From an uncultured Porphyromonadaceae bacterium (GTDB lineage Bacteria > Bacteroidota > Bacteroidia > Bacteroidales > Muribaculaceae), in contig CABRGT010000005.1 of the NCBI GenBank assembly GCA_902470475.1, forward strand, positions 1-58,475: 58,475 bases of DNA, read 5' to 3'. Positions 1 through 9,218 of this stretch are shown here, piece by piece. Below the pieces are notes generated by a model. It was given only the letters and a program-made list of their open reading frames with translations. It did no database searches and had not been told where the DNA came from. Both the position numbers and the translations under genes were made by a program. Numbering within the stretch: position 1 is the first letter of the stretch; every line of letters starts with the position of its first letter.

Positions 1-26
1 AATTTTCCTATCTTAAATTAATTTAT

Positions 27-34
27 TATTTTTG
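27..34 (+). promoter_or_regulatory. -7 promoter element of nadB
   Basis: TATTTTTG matches the Bacteroidota -7 consensus TAnnTTTG and lies 24 bases before the chosen nadB ATG. An upstream in-frame TTG sits inside this element, which argues against that earlier start. No good -33 box is visible; the window edge is close. Confidence 0.6.
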
Positions 35-58
35 CGGCGCGAAGAAATAGAGAAAACT

Positions 59-1630
59 ATGACTTATGAATATGATTTTCTTGTGATCGGCTCGGGTATA
101 GCCGGCATGAGTTTCGCGCTGAAGGCTGCTGCGAAAGGCCGCGTGGCCCTGGTGTGCAAGACAACCCTCGACGAGGCCAACACAGCTCTGGCACAGGGCG
201 GCGTCGCCTCCGTGACCAATCTCCAGGTCGATGACTTCGACAAACATATACATGACACGATGGTGGCCGGCGACTGGCTCAGTGACCCGGCAGCGGTCGA
301 AAAGGTTGTGAAGGGTGCGCCCGAAGGCATACGCTTTCTGCTCGAAAACGGTGTCAACTTCGACCGCCGCGACGACGGAAGTTTCGACCTGCACCGCGAG
401 GGCGGTCATTCGGAATTCCGAATCCTGCATCATGCCGACAACACAGGCTTCGAGATCCAGCGCGGACTTATCGAAGCCGTCCGTCACAATCCGAATATCG
501 ACATATTCGAGAATCATTTCGCCATAGAGATCATCACCCAGCATCATCTTGGCCGCATTGTCACGCGCCGCACGCCCGACATCACCTGTTACGGAGCGTA
601 TGTGCTTGATCAGGAAAGTGGCCGGGTCGACAAATTTCTGTCGCGCATTACAGTCATGTCGACCGGTGGCGCCGGAGCCGTATATCAGACCACCACAAAC
701 CCGCTCGTCGCCACGGGCGACGGTATTGCGATGGTGTATCGCGCCAAAGGCACAGTCAAGGATATGGAATTCATACAGTTCCATCCTACAGCCCTGTTTC
801 ATCCGGGCGACCGTCCGTCGTTCCTGATCACCGAGGCCATGCGCGGGTATGGCGCGGTGCTGCGCAATCTACGCGGCAAGGAATTCATGCATAAGTATGA
901 CCCGCGCCTGTCGCTTGCTCCACGCGACATCGTGGCGCGGGCCATCGATTCCGAAATGAAACTCTACGGCGACGATCACGTCTATCTCGACGTCACACAT
1001 AAAGACCCCGAAGAGACACGCCGTCACTTCCCCAATATCTATCAGCATTGTCTTGAGCTTGGTATCGATATCACCAAGGATTACATACCTGTGGCACCAG
1101 CTGCACATTATCTGTGCGGCGGTATCAAGGTCGACCTCGACGGACAGTCGTCGATCGACCGTCTGTATGCTCTCGGCGAGTGTTCGTGCACCGGACTGCA
1201 TGGCGGTAACCGACTTGCGTCGAACTCGCTCATCGAGGCTGTCGTCTACGCTGACGCGGCAGCTCGCCACGCCACTGCTCGTGTGGGAGGTATAGCACTC
1301 CGTACCGATGTTCCCGACTGGAACGACGAGGGCACACGCCATCCCGAGGAAATGGTGCTTATCACACAGAGCATCCGTGAGGTCAACCAGATCATGGGCA
1401 CCTACGTGGGTATCGTGCGATCAAACCTGCGTCTCGATCGCGCGTGGAACCGCCTCGATATTCTTTACGAGGAGACTGAGCGCCTGTTCAAGTGCTCGAA
1501 GGCAAGCCGCGAAATCTGTGAACTGCGCAACATCATCAACGTCGGCTATCTTATCATGCGCCAGGCCAAGGAGCGGAAGGAATCACGCGGCCTTCACTAT
1601 ACCATTGACTATCCGCCGCAGAAAAAGTAG
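59..1630 (+). CDS. nadB: L-aspartate oxidase
   Basis: Flavoenzyme that oxidises L-aspartate to iminoaspartate, the first step of de novo NAD synthesis in the cytoplasm. The 523-residue protein opens with the FAD-binding Rossmann motif GSGIAGM (residues 11-17). It carries the succinate dehydrogenase/aspartate oxidase signatures: ALAQGGVA near residue 43, an HPTAL...ITEAMRGYGA block in the middle, and GGNRLASNSLIEA near residue 380. Length is normal for the family. I chose the ATG at 59 because an upstream in-frame TTG lies inside the promoter element. The partner gene nadA is not next to it. Succinate dehydrogenase or fumarate reductase flavoprotein is the main alternative, but the length and C-terminal helical region favour NadB. 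Confidence 0.95.
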   Translation: MTYEYDFLVIGSGIAGMSFALKAAAKGRVALVCKTTLDEANTALAQGGVASVTNLQVDDFDKHIHDTMVAGDWLSDPAAVEKVVKGAPEGIRFLLENGVNFDRRDDGSFDLHREGGHSEFRILHHADNTGFEIQRGLIEAVRHNPNIDIFENHFAIEIITQHHLGRIVTRRTPDITCYGAYVLDQESGRVDKFLSRITVMSTGGAGAVYQTTTNPLVATGDGIAMVYRAKGTVKDMEFIQFHPTALFHPGDRPSFLITEAMRGYGAVLRNLRGKEFMHKYDPRLSLAPRDIVARAIDSEMKLYGDDHVYLDVTHKDPEETRRHFPNIYQHCLELGIDITKDYIPVAPAAHYLCGGIKVDLDGQSSIDRLYALGECSCTGLHGGNRLASNSLIEAVVYADAAARHATARVGGIALRTDVPDWNDEGTRHPEEMVLITQSIREVNQIMGTYVGIVRSNLRLDRAWNRLDILYEETERLFKCSKASREICELRNIINVGYLIMRQAKERKESRGLHYTIDYPPQKK

Positions 1631-1685
1631 TAAAAGCGGCGGTGAAAGAAGCGAAGGCGCGAATGAGGCCCTTCACTTCATTGAT

Positions 1686-1716
1686 TTTGCAGATTTGTGG
1701 AAAAGTGGTAAATTTG
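1686..1716 (+). promoter_or_regulatory. Promoter of the SDR gene
   Basis: TTTG at 1686-1689, then 19 bases, then TAAATTTG at 1709-1716. This is a full match to the Bacteroidota -33/-7 promoter. The ATG follows 15 bases later. Confidence 0.75.
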
Positions 1717-1731
1717 TAAAATTTTTCACAG

Positions 1732-2511
1732 ATGGCTAAGTCAGTATTTATCACCGGAGGTGCCTCTGGCATCGGCGCGGCGGCAGTCAGGACATTTGCC
1801 GCGGCAGGCTGGCGTGTGACTTTCATGGACATACATCCCAAGGAAGCTAAGCAGCTCATCGGCGAGATCGAGTCGGATGAGCCGGTGTGCTTTTTTGAAG
1901 GCTCGACGCGCGACCGGGCCCATCTCGATGCGGCCCTGGAGCTTGCGGCCGATGACATGGGGGCGGTCGATGCCGTATTTGCCAACGCCGGTATACACCG
2001 CAAGAATACCATCATCGACATTACACCCGATGATCTCGACGATCTGATTCAGACCAACATCATCGGTACGGTCAATACCATTCAGGCCGCCATTCCGTAT
2101 CTGGCCAACGCGGCCGACGCCGGAAGCGGTCAGTCATCGATCGTAATCAATGCATCCGAACAGGCTTTTGTAGGCAAGGGCGGCAACTGCGGCTACGGCC
2201 TCACCAAAGGCGCTCTGGCGCAGCTGACCCGCAGCGCGGCCATAGATCTGGCCCATCTGGGCATACGTGTCAACGCCGTGTGTCCCTCGACTATAGACAC
2301 TCCACTGATGGACCGCGCGCTGGCACAGGCTGCCGGGGGCCGCGAGGCCGACATCGAACGTCTGCGCGACGACGAGGACGCTCTGTTCCTTCGCGGCAGC
2401 GTCGGACGTCCCGACGAAGTGGCGGCGATGGTAGAATTCCTTGCCTCGGACCGCGCCGGTTTCTGTACAGGCGGTCTGTATCCGGTCGACGGCGGATATA
2501 CGGCGCGATGA
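1732..2511 (+). CDS. SDR family NAD(P)-dependent oxidoreductase
   Basis: Short-chain dehydrogenase/reductase of 259 residues, the classic length. The cofactor motif TGGASGIG is at residues 8-15, the NAG motif at 85-87, and the catalytic Ser142, Tyr155 and Lys159 (YGLTK) are all present. The protein ends with the usual GGLYPVDGGY segment. The acidic Asp33 after the second beta strand suggests a preference for NAD(H). The substrate cannot be told from the sequence. It has its own promoter and stands alone between nadB and phoH, so context gives no pathway. Confidence 0.88.
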   Translation: MAKSVFITGGASGIGAAAVRTFAAAGWRVTFMDIHPKEAKQLIGEIESDEPVCFFEGSTRDRAHLDAALELAADDMGAVDAVFANAGIHRKNTIIDITPDDLDDLIQTNIIGTVNTIQAAIPYLANAADAGSGQSSIVINASEQAFVGKGGNCGYGLTKGALAQLTRSAAIDLAHLGIRVNAVCPSTIDTPLMDRALAQAAGGREADIERLRDDEDALFLRGSVGRPDEVAAMVEFLASDRAGFCTGGLYPVDGGYTAR

Positions 2512-2598
2512 ACTCAATGAACACCTGGATAATGCAACTTGTTAAAATTTAAAAATCAGTTTACAGCAGCCGAAAAAACTTCAAAAATCCTCACTCCA

Positions 2599-3591
2599 AT
2601 GATTGAACGCATCATACTGATCGACAATGCCGATCCCGTCAACTTCTACGGCGTCAACAACGTCAACATGCACCTGATACGCAATCTTTTTCCGAAATTG
2701 CGCATCGCGGCGCGCGGATCAGTCATCAAGGTGATAGGCGAGGACAGCGAGACGGCTGAATTCGAGCGCAAGATCAAGGAACTCGAGGAATACACAGCCC
2801 GATACAATTCGCTGACGGAAGATGTCATTCTCGATATTGTCAAGGGTGATGCCCCCAGGGAGATTAAGAAAGACAGTGTCATCATATATGGTCTGAGCGG
2901 CCGTCCTATCCAGGGACGTACACCCAATCAGCAGAAACTTGTCGAAGAGTTCAGCCGCAACGACCTGACGTTCGCCCTCGGCCCGGCCGGTACGGGCAAG
3001 ACTTACATAGCCATAGCCCTGGCCGTACGTGCTCTCAAGAACAAGGAGGTGCGTAAGATCATCCTTTCGCGTCCGGCCGTGGAAGCGGGGGAGAAGCTCG
3101 GCTTCCTGCCCGGGGACATGAAGGATAAGATCGACCCGTATCTGCAGCCGCTCTACGATGCACTCGAGGATATGATACCGCCGGTGAAGCTGCGCGAGTA
3201 CATGGAATCGAAAGTCATACAGATTGCTCCGCTCGCTTTCATGCGCGGCCGCACGCTCAACGATGCAGTCATAGTCCTCGACGAGGCCCAGAACACCACC
3301 ACACATCAGATAAAGATGTTTCTCACACGCCTTGGCATGAACGCCAAGATGATCGTCACCGGCGACGTGACTCAGATCGACCTGCCCCGCTCGACCCAGT
3401 CGGGCCTGGTGCGGGCACTCCGGGTGCTCGACGGCGTGCAGGGGGTCGGCCGGGTTGAGTTCGGCAAGAAAGATATCGTGCGCCATGCCCTGGTGCAGCG
3501 GATCGTCGAGGCTTACGAGAAGGCAGAGGCACAGGAGGAACTTGCCCGCCGGCAGGACGCCCAGTCATCAGAAAATTCCAATAACCAATAG
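2599..3591 (+). CDS. phoH: PhoH family ATPase
   Basis: Cytoplasmic P-loop protein of the PhoH family, thought from family knowledge to act as an ATPase or RNA helicase-like factor in RNA metabolism or stress. From the ATG at 2599 it has 330 residues. An N-terminal KH-like region precedes the PhoH domain, which has Walker A GPAGTGKT at residues 128-135 and Walker B LDEAQ at 227-231. The C-terminal tail is rich in Glu, Ala and Gln. An in-frame TTG at 2539 would add 20 residues; the ATG is preferred because homologues start near MIER. purC begins eight bases after the stop, so the two are probably cotranscribed. Confidence 0.93.
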   Translation: MIERIILIDNADPVNFYGVNNVNMHLIRNLFPKLRIAARGSVIKVIGEDSETAEFERKIKELEEYTARYNSLTEDVILDIVKGDAPREIKKDSVIIYGLSGRPIQGRTPNQQKLVEEFSRNDLTFALGPAGTGKTYIAIALAVRALKNKEVRKIILSRPAVEAGEKLGFLPGDMKDKIDPYLQPLYDALEDMIPPVKLREYMESKVIQIAPLAFMRGRTLNDAVIVLDEAQNTTTHQIKMFLTRLGMNAKMIVTGDVTQIDLPRSTQSGLVRALRVLDGVQGVGRVEFGKKDIVRHALVQRIVEAYEKAEAQEELARRQDAQSSENSNNQ

Positions 3592-3599
3592 CATACACA

Positions 3600-4553
3600 A
3601 TGCAAGCAACGCTTACCACTACTGATTTCCACTTTCCCGGCCAGATGAGCCTCTACCATGGGAAAGTACGCGACGTGTACAACATTGACGACACCACCCT
3701 GGTGATGGTAGCCACTGACCGCATCTCGGCCTTCGATGTCGTCCTTCCCAAGGGCATACCCTTCAAGGGACAGGTACTCAACCAGATTGCGGCATACTTT
3801 TTGGACGCAACCTCGGCTGAGGTGCCGAACTGGAAGATTGCCGTGCCCGACCCGATGGTGACCGTGGGTTATCGTTGCGAGGGTTTCAAGGTGGAGATGA
3901 TCATCCGCGGATACCTTGCCGGTAGCGCATGGCGCGAATATGCCGCCGGTGCCCGTGAAATCTGCGGCGTGAAGCTTCCCGAAGGTCTGCGCGAGAACGA
4001 GCGTCTGCCCGAGCCGATCATTACCCCCACGACAAAAGCCGATGCCGGTCACGACATGAATATCTCGCGCGAGGAAATCATAGCGCAGGGCATCGTGAGC
4101 GAGGCTGACTATGCCGTTATGGAGGATTACACGCGCCGTCTGTTCGCCATCGGTACCCGTATGGCCGCCGAGAAGGGCCTTATACTGGTCGACACTAAGT
4201 ATGAGTTCGGCAAATTGGCCGACAAGGTCATACTTATCGATGAGATACATACACCCGATTCGTCGCGCTACTTCTATGCCGACGGATATGAGGAGCGCAT
4301 GGCCAAGGGTGAGCCACAGCGGCAGCTTTCCAAAGAATTCGTGCGTCAGTGGCTGATTCAGAACGGTTTCATGGGGCAGCCGGGTCAGAAGGTGCCGGAG
4401 ATGACCGACGAGATCTGCGAGTCCATCTCGCAGCGCTATATCGAGCTTTACGAGCATGTCACGGGACGTAAGTTCGTGCCTGCCGACAGCGACCGTCTCG
4501 GCCGGCGCATTGAGACCAACGTGCTCGATTGCCTCGCCACTCTCGGCAAATAA
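3600..4553 (+). CDS. purC: Phosphoribosylaminoimidazole-succinocarboxamide synthase
   Basis: SAICAR synthetase of de novo purine synthesis: joins CAIR and aspartate with ATP. The 317-residue protein shows the N-terminal nucleotide loop GKVRDVYN, the segment DRISAFDVVLPKGIPFKG and the motif VDTKYEFG toward the C-terminal half. The length fits the longer PurC form common in Bacteroidales. It follows phoH by eight bases and precedes menG by 13 bases, so all three probably share a transcript. Confidence 0.96.
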   Translation: MQATLTTTDFHFPGQMSLYHGKVRDVYNIDDTTLVMVATDRISAFDVVLPKGIPFKGQVLNQIAAYFLDATSAEVPNWKIAVPDPMVTVGYRCEGFKVEMIIRGYLAGSAWREYAAGAREICGVKLPEGLRENERLPEPIITPTTKADAGHDMNISREEIIAQGIVSEADYAVMEDYTRRLFAIGTRMAAEKGLILVDTKYEFGKLADKVILIDEIHTPDSSRYFYADGYEERMAKGEPQRQLSKEFVRQWLIQNGFMGQPGQKVPEMTDEICESISQRYIELYEHVTGRKFVPADSDRLGRRIETNVLDCLATLGK

Positions 4554-4566
4554 TCATCACCGCCGA

Positions 4567-5310
4567 ATGCGTCCTGAAGAAATCACACCTTACGACCATA
4601 CCCGCGGCAAGACGGAGCAGGTGCGCGAGATGTTTGACAATATCGCGCCGGCCTACGACCGCCTTAACCGCGCCATGAGCCTTGGTCAGGACCGCCGCTG
4701 GCGACGCGTAGCCGTGCGGATGGTCGCCGCAGACCGCCCCGGGCGCATAGTCGACATCGCTACCGGCACAGGCGACTTCGCATTGTCGCTGGCCGGTGCG
4801 ATTTCCGGAGCGCGGATCACGGGCCTCGATCTGTCCGAGGGCATGATCGCGATCGGTCGCGAAAAGGTGGCCGCCGCCGGTCTGTCCGACCGGGTCGAAC
4901 TGGTGGCGGGCGATTGTCTGGCGCCTCCGCCGGAGATCGGTGGAGCCGACGCCGTCACAGTGGCTTTCGGCGTACGCAATTTCGCTGATCTGGCAGCCGG
5001 CTACCGTGCCATGCTTGGCATGCTGCGGCCCGGCGGCCTGCTGTGTGTCATCGAGCTGTCGACGCCATCGTCAGCGCTTGTGCGTCCGTTCTATGACATC
5101 TATACCAAAGGTGTGATTCCGGCCATGGGGCGCCTCGTGTCACGCGACGGCCGCGCATATTCATATCTGCCCGAGAGTATAGCGGCGGTTCCCCGCGGCG
5201 ACGCCATGCTGGAGCTGATGCGTCGCGCGGGCTTCACCGACACGGCCTTCCGCACCCTGACTTTTGGTGTCTGCACCATATATACCGGTCGTCGTCCGAT
5301 CACACTCTGA
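4567..5310 (+). CDS. menG: Demethylmenaquinone methyltransferase
   Basis: SAM-dependent C-methyltransferase that makes menaquinone from demethylmenaquinone, the last step of quinone synthesis in anaerobic Bacteroidales. It has 247 residues from the ATG at 4567; the longer open frame overlapping purC is not needed. The UbiE/COQ5 signature is present: FDNIAPAYDRLN at residues 23-34, SAM motif I DIATGTGDF at 63-71, and AFGVRNF near residue 137. Bacteroidales lack ubiquinone, so the menaquinone role (menG rather than ubiE) is inferred from lineage. Confidence 0.95.
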   Translation: MRPEEITPYDHTRGKTEQVREMFDNIAPAYDRLNRAMSLGQDRRWRRVAVRMVAADRPGRIVDIATGTGDFALSLAGAISGARITGLDLSEGMIAIGREKVAAAGLSDRVELVAGDCLAPPPEIGGADAVTVAFGVRNFADLAAGYRAMLGMLRPGGLLCVIELSTPSSALVRPFYDIYTKGVIPAMGRLVSRDGRAYSYLPESIAAVPRGDAMLELMRRAGFTDTAFRTLTFGVCTIYTGRRPITL

Positions 5311-5312
5311 CC

Positions 5313-5331
5313 GTCCGCCGCATACGCGGAC
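5313..5331 (+). other. Short hairpin after menG
   Basis: GTCCGC / GCGGAC, a 6-bp stem with a 7-base loop just after the menG stop. No U-tract follows, so it is at best a weak terminator or an mRNA 3'-end stabiliser. Confidence 0.35.
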
Positions 5332-5386
5332 AGGTATAATACTGATACAAGGATAAACCACGTCACGAACACATAACAGACCAGTC

Positions 5387-6763
5387 ATGAAAAAGTCCGT
5401 ACTTCTACCACTGCTGATGCTTGCCGCCCTCACGGTGGCACAGGCTGCCGCGGCTCAGATACAGCGGCGAGCCACCTCGCAGAGCGCGCGCACGCCGGTG
5501 ACGATATCGTCCAAGACTGTACCGGCTCCTTCCGGACGCGACGCTGTTGCCGAATCGGTCAGCGACTCGCTGCTGCGTGTATACAGTCAGGGCGCCGCCT
5601 ACGATCCTTTCGACCTGCCGCTGCCGCTGCCGCGGTCGTTCTTTATGCCGCAGGTCTACGACACATATCATTTCGCAAATCCGCTGAGTATCGGCGAGAA
5701 CCTTTCGTCGGGCGACCCATGGATGGAATGGATCGAAGATTATGAAGTGCTCGACCGGCAGATGCACGACCTGCGCTATAATCTGTTTCTGAATCATCCT
5801 GACATGGTGCATTACAATCTCAGTTCGCTTCCCGAGGCTCCGCAGCAGTATCAGGCTACCGTGAATCCCGCCGATTTCTCGATAAGCATCGACGGAGACG
5901 TGGTGAAGCCCGTAGCTCCCACTATCAGCGGACAGGAGGTGAAGAAGCGGCACTGGATACGCACCTTTTCGGCATCGCTCCAGTTCTCTCAGGCCTATGT
6001 GTCGCCCAACTGGTATCAGGGCGGCAACAACAACCTCAACGCGCTGCTCAATATCTTCTACAACGTGAAGCTTAACCAGGCCTATCATCCGAACCTTCTG
6101 TTCGAGACCACGGCACAGTATAAGCTGGGCATTAACAATGCTCCGGATGATACCATCAACGCCTACAACGTCACCGAGGACGTGTTCCAGCTCAACACTA
6201 CGTTCGGTATCAAGGCCGCGCACCGCTGGTACTACTCGTTCACCGGCCAGTTCAAGACTCAGGTGGTCAATTCCTATAAGTCGAACACTCACGATCTGCG
6301 TTCGGCATTCCTGTCGCCCGGCGAGCTTACGGCAGGTATCGGTATGACGTACAACTATGAGAACAAGCCCAAGACCTTCTCGTTCGATGCCTCGATAGCC
6401 CCCGTGTCGTACCATCTGGTGACATGTGTGAATTCGCGGATCGACCCCGGTACCTATGGCATAGATGCCGGCCGCAAGACCAAGAGCAGTTTCGGTTCGA
6501 CAGCCGAACTTAAACTCGCGTGGAGGATAAGCTACAACATCCGCTTTACCTCGCGCATATTCGCTTTCACGGACTACGATTCGTTCCAGGCCGATTGGGA
6601 GAACACGCTTTCTTGCGACGTCAACCGCTTCCTGACCACCCAGATCTACGTGCATGCACGCTATGATACGAACACACCGGCATGTCCCGACGAAAACTGG
6701 CACAAACTTCAGGTCAAGGAAATATTCTCGATAGGTTTCTCATATAAATTCGCCTCGATCTGA
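5387..6763 (+). CDS. DUF3078 domain outer-membrane protein
   Basis: Exported 458-residue protein with an N-terminal signal peptide (MKKSVLLPLLMLAALTVAQA, cleavage near residue 21). A low-complexity region follows, then from about residue 185 a beta-barrel-like domain with the DUF3078 hallmarks: a tryptophan-rich strand around SPNWYQGGNNN, a repeated pattern of alternating aromatic strands, and a C-terminal aromatic-ended strand (FSYKF). Function is unknown in the literature I know; the family is restricted to Bacteroidota and predicted to sit in the outer membrane. The next gene starts on its last base, so the two are translationally coupled. Confidence 0.85.
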   Translation: MKKSVLLPLLMLAALTVAQAAAAQIQRRATSQSARTPVTISSKTVPAPSGRDAVAESVSDSLLRVYSQGAAYDPFDLPLPLPRSFFMPQVYDTYHFANPLSIGENLSSGDPWMEWIEDYEVLDRQMHDLRYNLFLNHPDMVHYNLSSLPEAPQQYQATVNPADFSISIDGDVVKPVAPTISGQEVKKRHWIRTFSASLQFSQAYVSPNWYQGGNNNLNALLNIFYNVKLNQAYHPNLLFETTAQYKLGINNAPDDTINAYNVTEDVFQLNTTFGIKAAHRWYYSFTGQFKTQVVNSYKSNTHDLRSAFLSPGELTAGIGMTYNYENKPKTFSFDASIAPVSYHLVTCVNSRIDPGTYGIDAGRKTKSSFGSTAELKLAWRISYNIRFTSRIFAFTDYDSFQADWENTLSCDVNRFLTTQIYVHARYDTNTPACPDENWHKLQVKEIFSIGFSYKFASI

Positions 6764-7245
6764 TGCTGCGGACGGCACTTTTTCTGACGGTTGTCCTGAT
6801 AGCCCTGGCGGCGGCTGCCACCGATCCTCTCGAAGGACGGTGGACGATCAACGGCGGCGGAGCTGTAATCGAGATCACGCGGGCTCCCGGTGCCGATGAG
6901 CGCTTCTGTGTGATGATGGTCGATTCGCCGGACCTGAAGGTCGCTCCGGGAACAGTACTCGGCTATGCGACGCCGGCACCTGCTGCCGGACGCTACGACT
7001 GTCGTCTTGCAGCCGACCCGTCGCCGCGTCACAGCGGCCGCCGCAAGGTCAGTTTCTCGATCGAATTTGTCGACGGCACAGCCGATGCCATCACTTTCAG
7101 CTACTATCAGAAAGGCCGCAGAATATCACTCTGGCGCTGGCTGCCCTACCTGTTCAGAGTCACCGTGAGTGATCCGCGCGGCGATATAAACGGCCTCGAC
7201 GGTGCCCGGCGCCTCGGTTCGCCCCCACGAACCATTGTAATATAA
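6763..7245 (+). CDS. Small exported protein of unknown function
   Basis: 160 residues with a hydrophobic N-terminal signal sequence (cleavage after about residue 20) followed by LEGRWTINGGG, reminiscent of lipocalin-like or DUF2147-like beta-barrel folds. I do not recognise it firmly. There is no lipobox. Its ATG shares one base with the stop of the DUF3078 gene (TGATG), so it depends on that gene's translation. It is probably a periplasmic accessory of the same operon. Confidence 0.75.
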   Translation: MLRTALFLTVVLIALAAAATDPLEGRWTINGGGAVIEITRAPGADERFCVMMVDSPDLKVAPGTVLGYATPAPAAGRYDCRLAADPSPRHSGRRKVSFSIEFVDGTADAITFSYYQKGRRISLWRWLPYLFRVTVSDPRGDINGLDGARRLGSPPRTIVI

Positions 7246-7275
7246 ATTATAGTAACAATAGTCCGATTTTCAATT

Positions 7276-7791
7276 TTGAGCAAGATATTCTTCCGGCTTC
7301 CGGCTCTCATCATAGCCTTAGTCCTTGGCACGGCTGCCATGTCGGCTCAGGACATGCGGCGCGCTACTCCCCGCCAGTCGCGCCGCACGGTGGCGCGGAC
7401 GCCGCAGGAGCGTGTCGTCATAGAATACGATACCGTGGTGTCGCCCGCAGCCGATAGCATCGCAGTCGACGGCTTCGAGAAGCCGTTGCGTTCGATGCGC
7501 GAGTCCATGACCGTCCACAACCGTACGGCGCGCCCCCTGGTGTCGGTCGGACTCGACATGGTTTACACGGATCTAAGCGGCCGCATGATCCATCGGGCCC
7601 GTCACAATGTCAACGCCATGATTCCCCCCGGCGAATCGCGGCGCATCGACGTCCCGACTTTCGATTCATCGGCCTCTTTCTACTACCGTCACTCCGCGCG
7701 TCCGCGCTATACAAGCCATGCCACGCCTTTCGACGTGGCTGTCACAGTCATCTACATCACCCAACCGATTCTGACAGATTCCAAGAAATGA
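7276..7791 (+). CDS. Exported protein of unknown function with TTG start
   Basis: 171 residues. Starting at the TTG at 7276 gives a clean signal peptide (hydrophobic core LPALIIALVLGTAAM, cleavage near SAQ). The first in-frame ATG would remove it, so TTG is favoured. The mature part is Arg-rich at first, then predicts a single beta-sandwich-like domain. It has no recognised family. Its stop overlaps the mtnN start by four bases (ATGA), and it follows the previous gene by 30 bases, so the run from DUF3078 to mtnN looks like one operon. Confidence 0.7.
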   Translation: MSKIFFRLPALIIALVLGTAAMSAQDMRRATPRQSRRTVARTPQERVVIEYDTVVSPAADSIAVDGFEKPLRSMRESMTVHNRTARPLVSVGLDMVYTDLSGRMIHRARHNVNAMIPPGESRRIDVPTFDSSASFYYRHSARPRYTSHATPFDVAVTVIYITQPILTDSKK

Positions 7792-8453
7792 AAATAGCCA
7801 TAATCGTGGCAATGAGCAAGGAATTCGACCTGCTTCTGCCCCTGCTGAGCGATCACCGAACCACCACCGTCAATGACATAACCTACCATACCGGCACGAT
7901 TGCCGGACGCGAAATCGTGGCCGTGCGTTCCGGTATAGGTAAGGTCAACGCTGCCGTATCCACTCTTACGTTGATCGACACATTTCATCCGTCGCTTGTG
8001 ATCAATACAGGTGTGGCCGGAGGTACCGGGCCGGCCGATGTGCTCGACGTGGTCATTCCTGCGCATATAGGCTATCACGACGTATGGTGCGGCCCCGATA
8101 CTGTGCCCGGGCAGGCCGCAGGATGTCCGCCCACATTTGACTGTCCGCTACCTTCCGGACTGCTGGACGAACTGGGTGTGCTGCGTGGCACGCTTGCTTC
8201 CGGCGACATTTTCGTGGACCGTCCCGAACAGGTGGAGCATATCCTCCGGATGTATCCCGATGCGGTGGCCGTCGACATGGAGTCGGCTGCCATAGCACAG
8301 GTCTGTCATATGAAAGGCGTGCCGTTCGTGGCCATCCGCGTAATCAGCGACACACCCGGCAAAGCCGATAATTTTGCCCAGTATGTCAACTTCTGGGAAG
8401 ATGCGCCCGAGCGTACTTTCGGCACACTCACCGATCTGCTGCGCCTGCTTTGA
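7788..8453 (+). CDS. mtnN: 5'-methylthioadenosine/S-adenosylhomocysteine nucleosidase
   Basis: Cleaves adenine from methylthioadenosine and S-adenosylhomocysteine, recycling products of SAM use such as menG methylation. The 221-residue protein has Glu12 near the N-terminus, the NTGVAGG nucleoside-site loop (73-79), the catalytic VDMESAA segment with Glu165, and the VISDTPG motif with Asp188, which in the family protonates adenine. Length is normal. The ATG overlaps the preceding stop by four bases. Confidence 0.94.
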   Translation: MKIAIIVAMSKEFDLLLPLLSDHRTTTVNDITYHTGTIAGREIVAVRSGIGKVNAAVSTLTLIDTFHPSLVINTGVAGGTGPADVLDVVIPAHIGYHDVWCGPDTVPGQAAGCPPTFDCPLPSGLLDELGVLRGTLASGDIFVDRPEQVEHILRMYPDAVAVDMESAAIAQVCHMKGVPFVAIRVISDTPGKADNFAQYVNFWEDAPERTFGTLTDLLRLL

Positions 8454-8462
8454 GACACTCTT

Positions 8463-9113
8463 ATGAAGGATCTGCACGTGAAGCCCGGGCGCCGCTATAT
8501 CGCCTCGCTGATTGCCGAGGGCGAGCATGAGCGGCAGGATTTCAAGTTTCTCATTTCCGACGGACGCAAGATAGCACGCTCCATCTCCGCCTTCGCCAAT
8601 GCCGGCGGCGGCCGCCTGCTCATCGGAGTGAAGGACAACGGAGTTGTGGCCGGTGTGCGCAATGAGGAGGACGTATACGTGGTCGAGATGGCCGCCCAGC
8701 GCTACTGCGACCCGCCCCAGCAGGTCGAATTCGCCGCCTACAGCTACGACACGGGCATTACGGTGATAGTGGCCTCCATAGCCCGGTCGTCGGAGCGACC
8801 CGTGCGGGCGCAGGAACCCGACGGCCGCTGGCGCGCTTATTATCGCGTAGCCGACGAGAATATCGTGGCCCATCCGCTGATGGTGCGCGCATGGCAGGCC
8901 GACACTCCGCTGACGCTTTCGCTGGACGCTACGGCCGTGCGTCTTCTTGAACTGGCCGACTGTCGGCCGGATGGTCTTGATATACTCGACATAGCCGTTG
9001 AACTCGCCGTGTCGCGCCGCCGCGCCGAAAATCTTGTCGTGTCGCTTGTGGCGACCGGAGTACTTACTTTCATATACAAGGCGCCTACGTTCCGGATCAT
9101 CCGGCAGTGCTGA
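8463..9113 (+). CDS. AlbA_2 (Schlafen-type) domain protein with winged helix
   Basis: 216-residue protein. Residues 15-125 form an AlbA_2 / divergent AAA-4 domain with the family signature ExxxxDFK at the start and FANAGGGRLLIGVKDNG in the centre, a putative nucleic-acid-binding fold. The C-terminal 70 residues look like a winged helix (DILDIAVELAVSRRRAENLVVSL). Full-length transcriptional-regulator homologues are often about 400 residues, so this is a short version. It starts nine bases after mtnN, probably in the same operon. The DNA- or RNA-binding role is inferred from the family. Confidence 0.82.
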   Translation: MKDLHVKPGRRYIASLIAEGEHERQDFKFLISDGRKIARSISAFANAGGGRLLIGVKDNGVVAGVRNEEDVYVVEMAAQRYCDPPQQVEFAAYSYDTGITVIVASIARSSERPVRAQEPDGRWRAYYRVADENIVAHPLMVRAWQADTPLTLSLDATAVRLLELADCRPDGLDILDIAVELAVSRRRAENLVVSLVATGVLTFIYKAPTFRIIRQC

Positions 9114-9218
9114 TCCATAGTATGCCGGTGTTCCGGTAAGTTATCTTTCCGGATCGGTGAACTTTGGGGCATGCGGATATGTTCTTATAGAAGGTCCGCA
9201 GTTTATCGGGCCGGTCCT

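Noticed and set aside
5405..6703. 432-codon minus-strand frame opposite the DUF3078 gene
   Set aside because: Composition (His/Arg/Val-rich) and lack of motifs mark it as a reading-frame shadow.
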